Part shown: positions 20,355-21,650 of the stretch, piece by piece
Layout: each line of letters opens with the position of its first letter
Numbering within the stretch: the first letter of the stretch is position 1
Source: QHXQ01 sp036389375
GTDB lineage: Bacteria > Acidobacteriota > Blastocatellia > Pyrinomonadales > Pyrinomonadaceae
Direction of reading: 5' to 3'
Assembly (NCBI GenBank): GCA_036389375.1
Contig: DASVQA010000189.1
Span: 1 to 21,650, forward strand
Length of the DNA stretch: 21,650 nucleotides
Position numbers and translations under genes: made by a program
The notes under the pieces: generated by a model
Told to the model about the DNA's origin: nothing
Databases searched by the model: none
What the model saw: only the letters and a program-made list of their open reading frames with translations

Positions 20355-21650
20355 ATGAGAATGAGCAGATATGTCAGGCGGTGTCGGCAGGCGATTGCGT
20401 TGCTGGTTGTTGGGCTGGGTGTGTGGACGAGTGTGCCGGCAATATCGCGCGCAGGTCAGCCGTTGGCGATGATGGCGCGGGGTGGCTTGGGACGGGGCGG
20501 GCGTGTGGCGCAGGCGACGCGGCACTTTGCGGGTGCGCCGGTCTATTTTGATTATTTGGCGGGGTGGGGCGTGACGGCGGACGCGAGTACGCCGGAGTTG
20601 CCGGGGTATGTGCTTGCGCCGGGGGTGGGGGATGCGCGGATTACAGTTTTTGTGTCGGCGCGGACGACGGATGAGGTGGGGGCGGGGAACGAGGCGGTGC
20701 TGTTGGAGGCGGCGCGGACGAGTATTGTGCTGCCGCGCGTGGAGCAGTTGATTCAGCCGGCCGAGGCGTTGGGCGCGCAGGTGCAGCGGACGCGGACGCG
20801 CGCCGAGATTGGTGGCGTAAGCACGGAGGGCGACCGTTGGTTGGTGTCGGCGGCGGGCGAGTCGCTGTCGTTTGCGGCGTTCGAGTTTGTGCTGAAGCGG
20901 CATCTGGTGATCGTTGTCACAGTGCAGCCGGCGAATGCGGCGGAGCAGTTTGCGCCCGCGTGGGAAATGTTCCGGCGCACGTTGAGCATCGGCGCGCCGG
21001 TTGCCGCCGCGCCCACGCCTACGCCTGCGCCCGGTGCGGCCATGCCCGACAACATGCCGTCGCTTGCGGTGATGCAGCAGGCGACGGCGCAGTTGACGGA
21101 GATACACAGCTTGACGCAGCAGGTCGTGAGCTTGCGTAACGCGGGGAAGTACGCGGAAGCGATGCCGCTGGCGGAGCGTGCGCTCGCGTTGGCGGAAAAG
21201 ACCGCGCAGCTTGAGTTGCCCGCCGAGATGAAGGGCCCGCTCGTCGCCGGTTCGTTGAACGTGCTGGGCGAACTGAAGCGCGCGGCGGGCGATTATGCGA
21301 GCGCCGCCGCGCTGCTCCAACGCGCGCTCAATATCACCGAGCAAGTGAAGGGGCCGGACGAGCCGACCCTCGCTGCGCCGCTCAATAATCTGGCCACGCT
21401 CTATTACGAGACGGGCGATTACGACAAGTCCGAGCCGCTCTTCCGGCGCGCGCTGACCATTCTGGAAAAAGCCAAAGGGCCGGATGATCCGGCCACGGCC
21501 AACGCGCTCAACAATCTAGCGCTGCTCTACGACGCGAAGAACGACTACGCGCAGGAGGAGCGGCTGTTGCAGCGTGCGCTCGCCATCCGCGAACGCGCGC
21601 TCGGCCCCGATCACCCCGACACGGCCGTGACGCGCAGCAATCTGGGCGTC
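20355..21650 (+). CDS. Exported PsbP-like/TPR (kinesin-light-chain type) protein, 3' end missing
   Basis: The frame is open for 432 codons from the ATG at 20355 to the window end. A GTG at 20352 is a possible alternative, and AAAGG (20341-20345) is the ribosome site. MRMSRYVRRCRQ plus a hydrophobic core ending SRAG (about 33) is a signal peptide. Residues about 57-213 read VYFDYLAGWGV ... ITVFVSARTT ... RHLVIVVTVQP ... AWEMFRRTLSI, resembling the Mog1/PsbP-like fold by eye. A short PTPTPAPG linker (219-227) follows. From about 250 there are 42-residue TPRs of the kinesin-light-chain type (LNNLATLYYETGDYDKSEPL, then the next unit exactly 42 on). Proteins with such repeats often end in a CHAT protease domain; that end is outside the window. 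The first 600 bases are strongly G-rich with NNG codons, while the TPR half uses ordinary C-rich codons. Confidence 0.8.
   Translation, partial: MRMSRYVRRCRQAIALLVVGLGVWTSVPAISRAGQPLAMMARGGLGRGGRVAQATRHFAGAPVYFDYLAGWGVTADASTPELPGYVLAPGVGDARITVFVSARTTDEVGAGNEAVLLEAARTSIVLPRVEQLIQPAEALGAQVQRTRTRAEIGGVSTEGDRWLVSAAGESLSFAAFEFVLKRHLVIVVTVQPANAAEQFAPAWEMFRRTLSIGAPVAAAPTPTPAPGAAMPDNMPSLAVMQQATAQLTEIHSLTQQVVSLRNAGKYAEAMPLAERALALAEKTAQLELPAEMKGPLVAGSLNVLGELKRAAGDYASAAALLQRALNITEQVKGPDEPTLAAPLNNLATLYYETGDYDKSEPLFRRALTILEKAKGPDDPATANALNNLALLYDAKNDYAQEERLLQRALAIRERALGPDHPDTAVTRSNLGV

Noticed and set aside
20337..21344. 335-codon open frame on the minus strand
   Set aside because: The product is almost entirely Arg/His/Pro-rich without any fold signature, and it is antisense to the G-rich exported PsbP-like/TPR gene, which has a signal peptide, ribosome site and TPR repeats.
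17574..21650. Second copy of the tRNA 3' end (attachment site) in the window
   Set aside because: I looked for GGTTCGAATCC and CGGGGGCA downstream and saw no convincing repeat.
1..21650. CRISPR arrays, insertion sequences, rRNA genes
   Set aside because: No regularly spaced direct repeats, no transposase-like product with terminal inverted repeats, and no rRNA-like sequence were seen.

Overview
The window is GC-rich (hand counts of sample 60-base lines in ordinary genes give about 60-67 percent) and densely coded. It looks like a chromosomal segment of a free-living, Gram-negative-type heterotroph. Many exported TPR, beta-propeller and metallopeptidase proteins, NtrC-like remnants, a large STAND ATPase, and weak Shine-Dalgarno sites beside sigma70-like promoters fit Acidobacteriota (Blastocatellia-like). 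That placement rests on gene style alone, with no marker gene, so it is tentative.

Layout. (1) 1-2358 +: 3' part of an exported TPR protein with a Pro/Thr-rich linker and a C-terminal beta-type domain. It converges, across a nested hairpin terminator, on a minus-strand pair: a TPR/Fis-type regulator and a zinc-ribbon thioredoxin (trxC), 3 nt apart. Divergent from that pair is a 68-residue secreted peptide gene, and the shared intergenic region has a promoter with a dyad in its spacer. (2) 5024-5424: non-coding, with several strong hairpins. (3) 5425-11418 +: a tight run of M61 aminopeptidase, SDR dehydrogenase, APC amino-acid/amine permease, Rieske oxygenase alpha subunit and crotonase-family hydratase. 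The last four look like an uptake-and-catabolism unit of unknown substrate. (4) 11461-17386 +: envelope genes. These are an M48-like metalloprotease, a WD40-like putative lipoprotein, a DinB-fold protein translationally coupled to a PBP4-type D,D-carboxypeptidase (dacB), and an exported YncE/YVTN-type beta-propeller. (5) 17501-17573 +: a CAU-anticodon tRNA. (6) 17743-end +: a DUF4062-like/NB-ARC/TPR STAND protein, a candidate NLR-like conflict or antiphage protein, then after 14 nt an exported PsbP-like/TPR protein cut by the window end. Both genes of part 6 are compositionally mosaic.

Most interesting: the tRNA-adjacent STAND locus with its low-GC TPR sensor; and the TPR regulator, which seems to keep the lid and Fis helix-turn-helix of an NtrC-type activator but has TPRs where the ATPase should be, paired with a divergently encoded secreted peptide. 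The second resembles the logic, but not the domain order, of RRNPP peptide signalling. Both functional readings are inference from sequence and layout.
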